The notes: generated from the sequence alone by a model not told the origin. DNA of 7,786 nucleotides from an uncultured Eubacteriales bacterium (GCA_900540545.1 UQGJ01000097.1:1-7786); one strand, 5' to 3'; shown: positions 1-5,290, counted from the first letter of the stretch. A program made the numbers and translations.

Positions 1-4
1 GACG

Positions 5-83
5 CGGGCGGCCAAAGGCCGCCCCTACGGGGGGAGCGTGGGGGGTGGCTGGTGCTTGGCGGGCCGGGGTCGTCCCGCCCCAC
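5..83 (+). repeat. Compound two-hairpin intergenic repeat, copy A
   Basis: Hairpin 1 is GGGCGGCC-AAA-GGCCGCCC (6-24), followed by CTAC and a G-rich linker. Hairpin 2 is GGCGGG (58-63) paired with CCCGCC (74-79), ending in CCAC. The same order, with the shared words CCGCCCCTAC, TTGGCG, GCCG, TCGTC and CGCCCCAC, recurs at 5055-5118. Stem changes between the copies are compensatory: the base pair closing hairpin 1 is C-G here and T-A there, and hairpin 2 is GGCGGG/CCCGCC here and GGCGCG/CGCGCC there. There is no U-tract, so it is not a normal terminator. Its function is unknown. The left end may continue beyond the window. Confidence 0.7.
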
Positions 84-97
84 ATTTTGGGGGGTTA

Positions 98-119
98 GGA
101 CCGCCGAGGGCGGCGGTCC
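98..119. repeat. 9-bp perfect GC-rich hairpin
   Basis: GGACCGCCG (98-106) and CGGCGGTCC (111-119) pair perfectly around an AGGG loop. It lies between the compound repeat and the 28-nt palindromic repeat at 147-174. It looks like a further module of the same intergenic block. A weakly similar element (TAGG followed by a GCGCCGC-G-GCGGCGC palindrome, 5160-5174) lies at a comparable place in the second block. Confidence 0.55.
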
Positions 120-146
120 CCACAGAGTAGAGGGATGGTCCAAGGC

Positions 147-174
147 CCTTGTAGGGGCGGCTATCAGCCGCCCG
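147..174 (+). repeat. 28-nt palindromic repeat (inverted copy at 5055-5082)
   Basis: The core is GGGCGGCT-ATC-AGCCGCCC (155-173), an 8-bp stem with a 3-nt loop, preceded by CCTTGTAG. The whole 28 nt is the exact reverse complement of 5055-5082, where it forms hairpin 1 of the second compound repeat. Exact identity over 28 nt at intergenic sites about 5 kb apart marks it as a dispersed repeat. Confidence 0.8.
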
Positions 175-248
175 TGCAGACTACCAATGACCACAAAGCC
201 GATTCAAAACGCAGAGACTGGTGGCGGCTTGTTTGCACCGGTTAAAAC

Positions 249-349
249 GCAACTGTTTTCAAGTCTTGCCGGGTGATATGCCGAGGGGCGATAGCCGGAG
301 TTGTTCGGGCGCAGACTGATACGAGCTGCAACTGTTCACAAGTTTTGCC
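249..349 (+). repeat. Pair of 22-nt direct repeats
   Basis: Units at 249-270 and 328-349 both begin GCAACTGTT and end TTGCC. They match at 19 of 22 positions and start 79 bp apart. Both lie in the gene-free stretch downstream of the hemolysin III gene, just before the long hairpin at 392-440. They are too few and too diverged for a CRISPR array. No coding potential is convincing here, and the function is unknown. Confidence 0.5.
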
Positions 350-391
350 CGCCCCCGAAAACCGTACCGCCGCCCGGACGTTCTCCGGGGT

Positions 392-440
392 CCAGGGGGA
401 CGACGATAGGGGAATGAAATTCCCCGTGTCGTCCCCCTGG
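392..440. repeat. Long hairpin (hairpin 1 of the TTTTCTTTC element, copy 1)
   Basis: A 13-bp outer stem (392-404 with 428-440, CCAGGGGGACGAC/GTCGTCCCCCTGG) encloses a 7-bp inner stem, GGGGAAT-GAA-ATTCCCC (409-425), with small internal bulges. It lies directly 5' of TTTTCTTTC and the second hairpin at 450-477. In the second copy of the element the equivalent hairpin is only CCAGGGC-CGAA-GCCCTGG (5292-5309). The position and the CCAGGG...CCCTGG ends are therefore conserved while the length varies. Confidence 0.75.
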
Positions 441-480
441 TTTTCTTTCGGTTCCTTTCTCAAACGAGAAAGGAACCCCC
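441..480 (+). repeat. TTTTCTTTC + hairpin repeat, copy 1
   Basis: TTTTCTTTC is followed by a perfect 12-bp stem, GGTTCCTTTCTC (450-461), AAAC loop and GAGAAAGGAACC (466-477), then CCC. It ends 11 nt before the hemolysin III stop codon, on the 3' side of that gene. Read with the gene, the hairpin is followed by GAAAGAAAAC rather than a U-tract. It may halt or protect the transcript, but it is not a textbook intrinsic terminator. Other copies lie at 5310-5346 (same orientation) and 7747-7786 (opposite orientation). Confidence 0.8.
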
Positions 481-491
481 GCTGGAGGCGT

Positions 492-1232
492 TTAGGCGAA
501 GACCACGACGCGGTACATCATGAAGAAGTGGGCGATGGAGCCCAGGAGGATGAAAACGTGGAAAATCTCGTGGCAGCCGAAGCGGGGGTTATTGCGGCCC
601 GGCCATTTGACGGCGTAGAGGACGCCGCCCACGGTGTAGAGGATGCCGCCGAAGAGGAGCCAGAACATCCCGGCGACGGGCATGGAGCGGACCAGGGCGG
701 GGAGCATGAAAATGGCCATCCAGCCCATGAAGAGGTAGATGCCGGAGGTCACCCACCGGGGGGCGTTGATCCAGACCAGGGCCATGACGGTGCCGCCCAG
801 GGCCAGGGCCCAGATGATGCACAGCATGGGGATGCCCCAGTTGGGCGGGAGGATCAGCAGGCAGATGGGGGTATAGGACCCGGCAATCAGGTAGTAGATG
901 GAGATATGGTCGTATTTCCGCAGGGCGATGCGGCCGTGGAGGCCGGTGTTCAGGCAGTGGTAGAGGGTGCTGGCGGTATACAGGCCCACCATGCTGACGC
1001 CGTAAATGAGGAAGGCGGCCAGGGCCTTGGTCCCGCCGCCCAGGGCGTGGGAGCGCAGCAGGAGGAGGACGGTGCCCAAAATGCCCAGGACGATGCCAAT
1101 GCCGTGGGTGATGGCAGACCAGGGGCGCAGGCCGTCGTAGGGGTTGCGGCCCTTCTCCTCCCGGACCTTCCGCTTGGGGGGGGAGCCGGGGGTTTGGAAG
1201 CTGAAATTGTTGAATTCTAGACGTTCATCCAT
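492..1232 (-). CDS. Hemolysin III family (PAQR-type) membrane protein
   Basis: This is a 246-residue integral membrane protein of the hemolysin III/YqfA family, the bacterial branch of the PAQR superfamily. Its bacterial role is not settled (membrane homeostasis or cytolysin have been proposed). After a polar N-terminal stretch of about 35 residues (rich in K, R and E, presumably cytoplasmic) come about seven hydrophobic segments from residue 41 to the C-terminus. Family marks seen are S(T)LYH with H92, KYDHISIYYLIAGSYTP (107-122), and the C-terminal HEIFH with H221 and H225, the three histidines expected to bind zinc in PAQR proteins. A GTG three codons upstream (1241) is also open. I prefer the ATG at 1232 because AGGTG (1239-1243) sits 6 nt before it and overlaps the GTG. 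The gene is monocistronic, divergent from the ferritin-like gene, and followed closely by a repeated hairpin. Confidence 0.93.
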   Translation of the reverse strand: MDERLEFNNFSFQTPGSPPKRKVREEKGRNPYDGLRPWSAITHGIGIVLGILGTVLLLLRSHALGGGTKALAAFLIYGVSMVGLYTASTLYHCLNTGLHGRIALRKYDHISIYYLIAGSYTPICLLILPPNWGIPMLCIIWALALGGTVMALVWINAPRWVTSGIYLFMGWMAIFMLPALVRSMPVAGMFWLLFGGILYTVGGVLYAVKWPGRNNPRFGCHEIFHVFILLGSIAHFFMMYRVVVFA

Positions 1233-1249
1233 ATTTATCACCTGGGACT

Positions 1250-1279
1250 AGTATAGCACAACTGAAGGGTGAATATCAA
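1250..1279 (-). promoter_or_regulatory. Sigma-A-type promoter of the hemolysin III gene
   Basis: On the minus strand, TTGATA (1274-1279) and TATACT (1250-1255) are separated by 18 bp; each matches the consensus at 5 of 6 positions. Transcription would be expected to start near the A at 1243, leaving a leader of only about 11 nt that begins with the Shine-Dalgarno AGGTG itself. The assignment is by sequence only. Confidence 0.55.
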
Positions 1280-1295
1280 TACCTTTATGATGAAA

Positions 1296-1301
1296 TATAA
1301 T
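1296..1301 (+). promoter_or_regulatory. Possible -10 box for the ferritin-like gene
   Basis: A perfect TATAAT lies on the plus strand in an AT-rich patch, divergent from the hemolysin III promoter. No good -35 hexamer is seen 16-18 bp upstream. If used, it would give a leader of about 145 nt that includes the strong hairpin at 1337-1368. It is a weak call. Confidence 0.3.
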
Positions 1302-1321
1302 GTTGAAAATTAGATTGAACA

Positions 1322-1372
1322 GGACGGGGGATGCGGATTCCGAACCGGTGTGCGCACCGGTTCGGAATGACA
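1322..1372 (+). repeat. Palindromic repeat with TGCG loop, copy 1
   Basis: The 5' flank GGACGGGGGATGCGGATT (1322-1339) leads into a perfect 14-bp stem, ATTCCGAACCGGTG (1337-1350), TGCG loop, CACCGGTTCGGAAT (1355-1368), then GACA. A related element at 2654-2705 has the same flank (17 of 18), the same TGCG loop and the same AATGACA end but different stem bases. This resembles the widespread short GC-rich palindromes of the GGATTGCC...GGCAATGAC type. It sits upstream of the ferritin-like gene, probably in its leader. Confidence 0.7.
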
Positions 1373-1452
1373 GGGGGGGCGCGTTGTTCTGAATCCATGG
1401 TATGGGACGGGCGGGGGGACGCATAGCCTCTTAGCAAAAGGGAGGGATGCCC

Positions 1453-1998
1453 ATGGAGGGGTACGTGAATTTGAGCTTCGAGGCCCAGGAGGCCTATCCG
1501 CCGGTGCGGGCGGAGGGGCGGAATCAGAAAATCGGGGCGGCTATCCTGGACAACGTGGGCGGGGGGAACTCCGAAATCAGCGCGGTGGCGATGTACGTAT
1601 ACGACCATCTGGTGACCCACGGCCTGGACGAGGTGGCGGAGGCCTTCCACAAAATCAGCATCGTGGAGATGCACCATCTGGAGATTTTCGGGACCCTGGC
1701 CCTCCAGTTGGGGGAGGACCCCCGGCTGTGGGGGGTGAACCAGGGGCGGAAGAGCTGGTGGTCGCCGGGGTATCTGAGCTATCCCAGGCAGTTGGGGCCG
1801 CTGCTGCGGTATGCGGTCCGGGAGGAGAAGGCGTCCATTCGGAAGTACCGGGCCCAGGCCCGGTGGATCCCGGACCAGAACGTGACGGCCAATGTGCGGC
1901 GCATCGTGGCCGACGAGGAGCGGCACCTGGAGGTGCTGACGGAACTCTACGACACCTACGTGGGCGGCGGGTTCAGCGGCCCTCCGCCCAGCCTTTGA
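1453..1998 (+). CDS. Ferritin-like/rubrerythrin-type diiron domain protein
   Basis: This is a 181-residue protein with the spacing of a ferritin-like four-helix bundle. Candidate metal ligands, numbered from the ATG at 1453, are E41 (helix A, NSEISAVAMYVYDH), E72-x-x-H75 (VEMHHLEIFG), E124/E125 (REEKASIRKY) and E155-x-x-H158 (DEERHLEVL). The E, ExxH, E, ExxH pattern is that of rubrerythrin and related diiron or dimanganese proteins used in peroxide/oxygen defence or metal handling. There is no C-terminal rubredoxin Cys motif, so it is not a full rubrerythrin; the exact reaction cannot be told. I chose the ATG at 1453 because GGAGG (1441-1445) is 7 nt upstream. An ATG two codons earlier (1447) is too close to that site. 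The gene is monocistronic, and its last 26 bp overlap the end of the convergent spoIIR gene. Confidence 0.85.
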   Translation: MEGYVNLSFEAQEAYPPVRAEGRNQKIGAAILDNVGGGNSEISAVAMYVYDHLVTHGLDEVAEAFHKISIVEMHHLEIFGTLALQLGEDPRLWGVNQGRKSWWSPGYLSYPRQLGPLLRYAVREEKASIRKYRAQARWIPDQNVTANVRRIVADEERHLEVLTELYDTYVGGGFSGPPPSL

Positions 1999-2617
1999 AC
2001 TGCTCCCACAGCTCGATGGCCTTGAATTTGAGGACGTATTCCCCGCTGTCGCCGGTGATGAGGGCCACGTCGTCCCCGTCCAGCTCCCCCAGGGCGGAGG
2101 CGTCGGCCACGGTCTCGGTGACGGAGCCCAGGCACAGGGGCGGGAAGACCACGCACCACCAGTTCCGGCCCGCCCCGTCGCCGATGACCACCCGGAGGGC
2201 GGTATAGCTGCCCTGGGGGAGGGCGAAGCCGGGGTAGGTCTTGGTGGGGAACCAGACGTTGTCCTCCAGGGAGGCGGTGACGGGGTAGGAGTAGCCCTCC
2301 CGGGCCACCACCTCCCGGCCCGCCTGGGCCAGGTCGGGGAGCTGGGCGGTGAGGGCGGCGGCGGCCTGGTCCACGGTGCAGCCGGACTGGAAGAGGTCTG
2401 CGGCCTCGGCCAGGATGCGGTCCCGGACCTCCAGCTTCAGGGCCTGGTCGGCGGCGGAGTCGGAGTTGGCGATGACGTGGAGGCGGATGACCTTGTCGGC
2501 CAGGGCGTGTTGCTGGCCGTCCAGCCAGACCCCCAGGAGGAGGGAGAGGGCCAGGCCCGCCATGAGGGCGGCCTCCCAGCGGCGGAGCGTTTGGTTGGGG
2601 GTGGGATGAAGATTCAT
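1973..2617 (-). CDS. spoIIR: Stage II sporulation protein R (SpoIIR)
   Basis: This is a 214-residue sporulation signalling protein. In Bacillus, SpoIIR is made in the forespore under sigma-F, secreted into the intermembrane space, and triggers SpoIIGA to process pro-sigma-E in the mother cell. Seen here are an N-terminal hydrophobic segment (about residues 18-33) acting as signal or anchor, the family signature KVIRLHVIANSDSAADQALK (42-61), and RNWWCVVFPPLC (151-162). The length fits the family. The reading frame is open back to 2725, but that stretch translates a palindromic repeat, so I take the ATG at 2617. Its ribosome site is weak: GGTG lies 6 nt upstream, inside the 3' arm of a hairpin and before a run of T. 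I found no clear sigma-F promoter. The gene converges on the ferritin-like gene with a 26-bp overlap. Confidence 0.92.
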   Translation of the reverse strand: MNLHPTPNQTLRRWEAALMAGLALSLLLGVWLDGQQHALADKVIRLHVIANSDSAADQALKLEVRDRILAEAADLFQSGCTVDQAAAALTAQLPDLAQAGREVVAREGYSYPVTASLEDNVWFPTKTYPGFALPQGSYTALRVVIGDGAGRNWWCVVFPPLCLGSVTETVADASALGELDGDDVALITGDSGEYVLKFKAIELWEQFKGWAEGR

Positions 2618-2658
2618 AAAAAACACCGTCCATCTATGTAGTTGGCATAGGGTGGACG
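2618..2658 (-). terminator. Terminator-like hairpin abutting the spoIIR start codon
   Basis: Read on the minus strand, CCGTCCA pairs with TGGACGG and CTATG with CATAG (loop CCAACTA, 2-nt/1-nt internal bulge). TG and six T then run straight into the spoIIR ATG. Its plus-strand left arm is part of a 24-nt exact repeat (2619-2642 = 2711-2734) of the ispE terminator. The 3' arm also holds the only GGTG that could serve as ribosome-binding site. It could block read-through from ispE, limit translation initiation, or both. Confidence 0.6.
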
Positions 2659-2705
2659 GGGGATGTGGATTGCCGCGCCAGTTTGCGAACTGGCTCGCAA
2701 TGACA
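2654..2705 (+). repeat. Palindromic repeat with TGCG loop, copy 2
   Basis: The flank GGACGGGGGATGTGGATT (2654-2671) is followed by an imperfect stem (2669-2683 with 2688-2701) around a TGCG loop (2684-2687), ending AATGACA. It is related to the element at 1322-1372. The flank's GGACGG also forms one arm of the hairpin at 2618-2658, so the repeat and the duplicated terminator are interlocked. Confidence 0.7.
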
Positions 2706-2711
2706 AAGGGA

Positions 2712-2757
2712 AAAACACCGTCCATCTATGTAGTGCACATAGTATGGACGGTGTTTT
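2712..2757 (-). terminator. Intrinsic terminator of ispE
   Basis: A 14-bp stem, AAAACACCGTCCAT (2712-2725) with its complement (2744-2757), continues after a one-base bulge into CTATGT/ACATAG with loop AGTGC. On the minus strand the stem ends in GTGTTTTTCCC, giving the U-tract, 7 nt after the ispE stop. The A-rich base of the stem also gives TTTT on the plus strand, but no plus-strand gene reads into it here. Confidence 0.8.
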
Positions 2758-2763
2758 CGGTTT

Positions 2764-3624
2764 CTAAACGGTCTCGGTGAGAAAGACGTCCCGGTAGAGG
2801 GCGGAGAGCTCGGCGTGGGCGCTTTGGGCCTGGGCGGGGTCGGCGTACAGGCCGAAGACGGTGGGGCCGGTGCCGCTCATGCAGGCCCCCAGGGCGCCGT
2901 GCTGGACCAGGACGTTTTTGATGCGGTGGACCTCGGCGGCCTGGCGGGCGGGGAGGACGTCCTCAAAGACGTTATACATCCGCCGGGCCACCCCGGCCAG
3001 GTCTCCGGCGTGCAGGGCGGCCAGGACGCCGTCGGTATCCGGGTGGTGGCGCAGGCGCACGCCGTCCAGGCGGCTGAACAGCTCCGGGGTGGAGACGGAG
3101 AAGGAGGGCTTGCACAGGACGGCGGCGCATTTGGGCAGGGGGGGCAGGGGGGTGAGGACCTCGCCCCGGCCCTGGGCCAGGGCGGTGCCGCCCAGGACGC
3201 AGTAGGGCACGTCGGAGCCCACCCCGGCCCCCACCCGGGCCAGGGCCTCCGGGGACAAGCCGGCGCGGAGGAGGTCGTTCATGCCGCGGAGGACGGCGGC
3301 GGCGTCGGAGGAGCCGCCCCCCATGCCGGCGCAGACGGGGATGCGCTTGGCGATGGACAGCTCCAGGCCGCCACAGTCCAGGCCGGTGTGCTCCTGGAGC
3401 CGGAGGGCGGCGGCGGCGGCCAGATTCTTTTCGTTGTTGGGCAGAAAGCTCAGGTTGGTGCGGACCTTCAGGGGCTGGCCGGTGCCAGTGGTGATGGTCA
3501 CCTCGTCATGGAGGGCCACCGACTGCATGACCATGCTGAGGTCGTGGTAGCCGTCCAGGCGGCGGCCCAGCACGTCCAGGGTCAGATTCAGTTTGGCGGG
3601 GGCGCGGACGGTGAGGGTGGGCAT
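2764..3624 (-). CDS. ispE: 4-diphosphocytidyl-2-C-methyl-D-erythritol kinase (IspE)
   Basis: IspE is a GHMP-superfamily kinase that phosphorylates the 2-hydroxyl of CDP-methylerythritol with ATP in the MEP pathway to isopentenyl diphosphate (cytosol). At 286 residues it has the usual length. Motifs seen are the N-terminal APAKLNLTLDV with K11, DGYHDLSMVMQSV (24-36), the ATP-binding glycine-rich loop PVCAGMGGGSSDAAA (96-110), GSDVP with catalytic-type D138, and the C-terminal MSGTGPTVFGLY (249-260). The start is supported by a strong AGGAGGTG (3630-3637) 5 nt before the ATG. It follows the DUF1015 gene by 48 bp on the same strand, a gap holding three GAATGAA heptamers, and is probably co-transcribed with it. 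A strong terminator follows the stop. Confidence 0.97.
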   Translation of the reverse strand: MPTLTVRAPAKLNLTLDVLGRRLDGYHDLSMVMQSVALHDEVTITTGTGQPLKVRTNLSFLPNNEKNLAAAAALRLQEHTGLDCGGLELSIAKRIPVCAGMGGGSSDAAAVLRGMNDLLRAGLSPEALARVGAGVGSDVPYCVLGGTALAQGRGEVLTPLPPLPKCAAVLCKPSFSVSTPELFSRLDGVRLRHHPDTDGVLAALHAGDLAGVARRMYNVFEDVLPARQAAEVHRIKNVLVQHGALGACMSGTGPTVFGLYADPAQAQSAHAELSALYRDVFLTETV

Positions 3625-3639
3625 GAGGGCACCTCCTGG

Positions 3640-3665
3640 GAATGAAGAATGAAGAATGAAGAATT
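3640..3665 (-). repeat. GAATGAA heptamer array, 3 units
   Basis: There are three perfect GAATGAA units (3640-3646, 3647-3653, 3654-3660) plus GAATT, filling the gap between the DUF1015 stop and the ispE ribosome site. On the transcribed strand this is a TTCATTC-type pyrimidine-rich leader ending CATTCCC, next to AGGAGGTG. The same heptamer precedes the DUF1015 gene (4971-5024). Confidence 0.85.
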
Positions 3666-3672
3666 GACGGAT

Positions 3673-4953
3673 TTAGCGGATTTTGCGGGCTTCCAGGTAG
3701 AAGCGCTTGTCTTGGGCTTCGCCCATGGAGAAGGTCTTGCGGGGGAGGACGCCGTCGTGGATGACGGTGGGGAAGAGGCGGTCCTTGCCCATGGGGGGCA
3801 GGAGGAAGCCCAGGTTCCCCGGCTGGGAGGCCAGGTCCCGGACCACCTCGGAGCCGTGTATGTAGTCGATGCGGCCCCGGTGGGACTCCAGCCACGTGTC
3901 CAGGAAGGACTGGAGGGTGGCCACCTCCAACTGGTGGGTGGGATGGGGGATGGTGATGGCGCCGGTGCCGTCGGCGTGGAGGTAGCGCAGGACGTGGCCC
4001 TGGCCCAGGCCCTCAAAGGCGCCGGGGAAGGCGGCGAGGAGGGCGGACAGCAGGGCCTTGGGGTCCACGCCGAAGAGGACCCGGTGGATGGGCTCGAAGT
4101 CCAGGGAGTCGTCGTGGAGGTTCACCAGCTCCACCAGGGCGTACCGGGCGGGCAGGTCGGCCCACTGGTCCGGGGGCGTGAGGGTCTTTTGCCGCTCGTA
4201 GCAGGCCTTGGCCGTGGCCAGGGAGTGGTTGCCGTCCCCCACGGCGAAGAGGAGGACGGGGGCATCGGGGGCCTGGTAGCGGGCCTGGAAGCCGGCGGGG
4301 TCGGCCAGGGCGCGGAGGGCCTGGGCCACCCGGTCCGTCTGGCCCTCCGTGAGCCGCCAGCCCCGGAGGTGGCCGGACAGCTCCATGAGCTCGAAGTCGT
4401 AGAGCAACTCCATGCGGCTGGTCTCGGCCCGGAGGGGCTCGATGACGGTCTTGCCGGGGTCGTCGGCCAGGAGCATGGCGTGGGGCAGCTCCAGGGGGGC
4501 GTTCTTCCGCACCGCCACCCGGGGCGGGATGCGGGAGAGGACGGTGCCCTCGGTGGCCCGGATGAGGGAGGAGGCACCCGGCTCGTAGTCGTACTGGTCC
4601 AGGTCCACCATGCCCACCAGGCCCCGGCGGACCCGGCCGCTGTCCAGGGTGCGCTCCACGTAGATGAGGCTGTCCGGGCAGGCGGCGAAGACCCCGTCCC
4701 GAAGGTAGCGGGACATGGTGTTGGTCACGTCCATGATGTCGGTCTCCACGCTGGGGCCGTCCAGGGAGGACTCGGGCAGGATGAGGTGGAGGGACGAGGG
4801 GGCGCTCCCCACGAAATACTCCACCCGCTGCCAATACTCCGGCTGGGAGGTATACTGGTCGCAGGCCACCACGGCCCATTTGGTGAGGTCGCAGTTCTGG
4901 GGCAGCAGGATGTCGGCGGGGCCGAAGCCCAGGGCGGTGAAATCGGCGGACAT
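3673..4953 (-). CDS. DUF1015 family protein
   Basis: This is a 426-residue soluble protein that I recognise as DUF1015 (COG4198-like). No signal peptide or membrane segment is seen. Marks include IRATEGTVLSRIPPRVAVRK (131-150), VGDGNHSLATAKACYE (238-253), EPIHRVLFGV (287-296) and a C-terminal PRKTFSMGEAQDKRFYLEAR (404-423). The DGNHS segment resembles the DGHHR-type motif of ParB-fold serine kinases such as SerK, and the family is often found beside serA/serC in other bacteria. Both points are from memory, and the biochemical function of this protein is not shown by the sequence. The start is firm: GGGAGGT lies 6 nt before the ATG at 4953. Upstream is a heptamer array; downstream, 48 bp away, is ispE. 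No convincing promoter is seen before it. Confidence 0.88.
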   Translation of the reverse strand: MSADFTALGFGPADILLPQNCDLTKWAVVACDQYTSQPEYWQRVEYFVGSAPSSLHLILPESSLDGPSVETDIMDVTNTMSRYLRDGVFAACPDSLIYVERTLDSGRVRRGLVGMVDLDQYDYEPGASSLIRATEGTVLSRIPPRVAVRKNAPLELPHAMLLADDPGKTVIEPLRAETSRMELLYDFELMELSGHLRGWRLTEGQTDRVAQALRALADPAGFQARYQAPDAPVLLFAVGDGNHSLATAKACYERQKTLTPPDQWADLPARYALVELVNLHDDSLDFEPIHRVLFGVDPKALLSALLAAFPGAFEGLGQGHVLRYLHADGTGAITIPHPTHQLEVATLQSFLDTWLESHRGRIDYIHGSEVVRDLASQPGNLGFLLPPMGKDRLFPTVIHDGVLPRKTFSMGEAQDKRFYLEARKIR

Positions 4954-4970
4954 GGAAGGACCTCCCTTGG

Positions 4971-5024
4971 GAATGAAGAGTTAAGAATGAAGAATGAAGA
5001 ATGAAGAATGAAGAATGAAGAATT
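4971..5024 (-). repeat. GAATGAA heptamer array, 7 units
   Basis: Seven heptamers run from 4971 to 5019: unit 1 GAATGAA, unit 2 the variant GAGTTAA, units 3-7 GAATGAA, then GAATT. On the minus strand the array ends CATTCCC and is followed within 2-3 nt by the Shine-Dalgarno of the DUF1015 gene. Copy-number changes by slippage would alter leader length without touching the coding frame. Confidence 0.9.
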
Positions 5025-5054
5025 ACGCCTGCGGGCGGGACGGGGGACGGGGTG

Positions 5055-5118
5055 CGGGCGGCTGATAGCCGCCCCTACAAGGGGTGGTGGGATTGGCGCG
5101 CCGAGTCGTCGCGCCCCA
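5055..5118 (+). repeat. Compound two-hairpin intergenic repeat, copy B
   Basis: Hairpin 1 is GGGCGGCT-GAT-AGCCGCCC (5056-5074) followed by CTAC. Hairpin 2 is GGCGCG (5095-5100) paired with CGCGCC (5110-5115), ending CCAC. It is co-linear with 5-83, with compensatory changes in both stems. The first 28 nt (5055-5082) are the exact reverse complement of 147-174. Confidence 0.7.
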
Positions 5119-5290
5119 CCGATGATAGGCCAGCCTTGCCGGGCCTTGCCAGGGTAGGCGCGCCGCGGCGGCGCAAGAGGTATCAATGGGCGGAACGATA
5201 GGCCGTAACGGCCGGGGCGGAAGCGGGAGGGCAGACTTGTTACCTCTAGCCGGTTTCGACCTCGCACTCCCGTTGGCGCCGCCCCTTGGG
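5119..5290. other. Gene-free stretch with small repeats
   Basis: No gene is supported here. It contains a tandem 10-mer (CCTTGCCGGG at 5134-5143, CCTTGCCAGG at 5144-5153), a 15-nt near-palindrome GCGCCGC-G-GCGGCGC (5160-5174) and GGCCGT-A-ACGGCC (5201-5213). I see no convincing promoter for the downstream minus-strand DUF1015 gene in this stretch. Confidence 0.5.

Noticed and set aside
52..276. Small plus-strand frame (74 codons)
   Set aside because: It translates the palindromic repeats and lacks any coding signature.
242..463. Small minus-strand frame (73 codons) in the first repeat block
   Set aside because: It is made of repeat sequence including the hairpins at 392-477, with no ribosome site or recognisable domain.
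441..480. Ordinary intrinsic terminator for the hemolysin III gene
   Set aside because: The hairpin is strong, but the transcript would continue with A/G-rich sequence, not U. The T-run is on the other side of the stem.
1..490. tRNA, riboswitch or structured small RNA
   Set aside because: No tRNA-like cloverleaf and no known riboswitch core was recognised; the structure is explained by short palindromes and repeats.
273..1220. Long plus-strand open frame opposite the hemolysin III gene
   Set aside because: It is rich in G, A, E, D, H and Q with no domain, as expected from the antisense of a GC-biased gene. The minus strand holds a clear family match.
1285..1926. Minus-strand open frame opposite the ferritin-like gene
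   Set aside because: It has a Pro/Arg/His-rich composition, no ribosome site and no motif, whereas the plus strand has ordered metal-ligand motifs.
2615..2725. Upstream in-frame start for spoIIR at 2725
   Set aside because: The extension would encode the terminator and palindromic repeat, and the typical SpoIIR N-terminal hydrophobic segment already starts soon after the ATG at 2617.
2815..5004. Plus-strand open frames opposite ispE and DUF1015
   Set aside because: They are low-complexity G/A/E/V/H translations with no motif and are shadows of the two recognised genes; one runs into the heptamer repeats.
4971..5024. CRISPR array
   Set aside because: It is a direct tandem heptamer with no spacers and no cas genes.
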